A DNA stretch of 6,582 bases from Acidobacteriaceae bacterium (GTDB lineage: Bacteria > Acidobacteriota > Terriglobia > Terriglobales > Acidobacteriaceae): positions 1 to 6,582 of the forward strand of contig JAICMT010000091.1 of the NCBI GenBank assembly GCA_025929125.1, in the 5' to 3' direction. Position 1 is the first letter of the stretch, and every line of letters starts with the position of its first letter. The translations under genes were made by a program, and so were the position numbers. This document shows, in pieces, positions 5,834 through 6,582 of this stretch. The notes under the pieces are model-generated. The model saw only the letters and a list, made by a program, of their open reading frames with translations, made no database searches and was not told the DNA's origin.

Positions 5834-5839
5834 ATTGTA
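5834..5839 (-). promoter_or_regulatory. Possible -10 box of the tRNA-Thr gene
   Basis: TACAAT on the minus strand lies about 41 bp upstream of the mature tRNA 5' end and is followed by GC-rich TGGCGG, a discriminator type seen at stable-RNA promoters. No good -35 is present at 16-18 bp (TGCTCT is the nearest), so this is tentative. It falls in the gap after the SPOR gene. Confidence 0.3.
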
Positions 5840-5854
5840 CCGGTCCGGGTGGCC

Positions 5855-6582
5855 TCAGAGCACCGACGGTTCACCGGTCTTCACGACGGCGACGCACGGC
5901 ACCGGCCCGCCCCCGCCCGGTTTGCATCGTGGCAAAGTCGCAGCAGGCAGCGGAGACGCTTCCGCGGAGGAAGTCTTCGGCGCTGGCGCGCCGGGTAGCG
6001 GGGTTGCCGCGGGTGCCGTCGGCGCCGCGCCGGTCGGGCATTGCTGCACGCTGATCGGCGAGCCGCCCCCGCTCGGCTCCAGGTCGGACACATCCTTCAG
6101 CGGCACGGGGGCCGCGCCGTTCGGGAGCGTCAGGTCGAGCCAGTAAACCGTGCCCGGCAGCATTCGCTCGGTCTCTGCGGGTTTGAAGCCCATCGTGCGC
6201 ACGAGCTTCGCGCGACGGTCGGCGAGATTGCGGTCGATATAGAGGCCCAAAGAGACCCGGCGGCCGCCGGTCTCCGGAGGCATCGCCTCGGCGTCATCGA
6301 TGCCCCCGCGCTCCAACTTGTGCAGCGCCTTCGTCACCGCCGCATCGCTGGTGAAGCCATCGAGATGTACCCAGAAGCGGCGGATGGAAGGGGATTCCGC
6401 GACTCGCTGCCGCGGCGCGAAGCTCTTCGTCCGAAGCAGCGCCATGGCCTTGCCCGCAATGGCGGGATCCTCGAAGGGTCCTACCGAGACGCATTGCGGC
6501 GGTGGCGTCTCGAGGGCCATCTCCTTGCCCAGCGTGGCGCGCTTGTCCGGCGGCAACTCGCTGGCCAGCGTCAGGCGTGGCA
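5855..6582 (-). CDS. SPOR-domain protein, 5' end beyond the window
   Basis: The frame is open to the right edge (PRLTLASELPPDKRA precedes the first plausible internal TTG at 6556), so the true start is outside and the gene is partial. Visible residues include a first repeat, CVSVGPFEDPAIAGKAM. Then comes a canonical SPOR-like unit: FWVHLDGF, alternating strands and helices, RVSLGLYIDRNLADRR, and MGFKPAETERM ending YWLDLTL. SPOR domains bind denuded septal peptidoglycan in the periplasm. After about residue 155 (counted from TTG 6556) the tail is Pro/Ala/Gly-rich and probably disordered. Any signal peptide or membrane anchor would be in the missing N-terminus. Its position just before tRNA-Thr(UGU) recalls gammaproteobacterial genomes where a SPOR gene follows coaX. 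Codon use is typical GC-rich chromosomal. Confidence 0.82.
   Translation of the reverse strand, partial: PRLTLASELPPDKRATLGKEMALETPPPQCVSVGPFEDPAIAGKAMALLRTKSFAPRQRVAESPSIRRFWVHLDGFTSDAAVTKALHKLERGGIDDAEAMPPETGGRRVSLGLYIDRNLADRRAKLVRTMGFKPAETERMLPGTVYWLDLTLPNGAAPVPLKDVSDLEPSGGGSPISVQQCPTGAAPTAPAATPLPGAPAPKTSSAEASPLPAATLPRCKPGGGGPVPCVAVVKTGEPSVL

Noticed and set aside
5718..6146. 142-codon plus-strand frame beginning MVPAEGLEPPTNGL
   Set aside because: This is the well-known false protein made by translating the antisense of a tRNA gene, continuing antisense to the SPOR gene.

Overview
The window is GC-rich bacterial DNA, probably proteobacterial. A SPOR-domain gene followed by tRNA-Thr(UGU) recalls the gammaproteobacterial coaX/SPOR to tRNA-Thr-Tyr-Gly-Thr-tuf neighbourhood; that placement is inference. 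Most of the window is one mobile element nested inside another.

Layout, left to right. 1-355 is flanking DNA without a confident gene. On the minus strand it holds a possible promoter and ribosome binding site firing off the left edge. 356-5608 is an IS66-family insertion sequence, bounded by 26-bp terminal inverted repeats (23 of 26 identical) that begin GTAAG. Read on the minus strand it carries tnpA (5517-5152), tnpB (start 5155) and tnpC (2117-423). tnpB is cut in two by a second element of about 2.63 kb (2327-4960). That element carries a 697-codon large serine recombinase, an unrecognised or DUF5372-like passenger gene, and a small overlapping ORF. 5609-5718 is a short spacer, 5719-5793 is tRNA-Thr(UGU) with encoded CCA, and 5855 to the right edge is a partial SPOR-domain protein gene. 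tRNA and SPOR gene are on the minus strand.

How it fits together. Joining the two tnpB halves at a shared GC dinucleotide restores a 119-codon IS66 TnpB with no base lost or gained, so the inner element looks precisely inserted and precisely excisable. Circularising the excised element in silico joins the end of the recombinase gene to the start of the passenger ORF. The recombinase stop codon then overlaps an ATG (ATGA), preceded by AAAGAGG, that is in frame with the passenger. The passenger stop in turn overlaps the recombinase ATG (again ATGA). In the circle the two genes would form a closed, translationally coupled loop. In the integrated copy the passenger has lost its ATG and tnpB is broken. 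Excision would therefore restore tnpB and the passenger start together. This is the most notable observation here.

The start codons of tnpC and of the small ORF each sit in the 3' arm of a perfect hairpin (11 and 13 bp) with a 12-nt loop. The IS66 copy lacks an 8-bp target duplication, so its two flanks may not originally have been neighbours.
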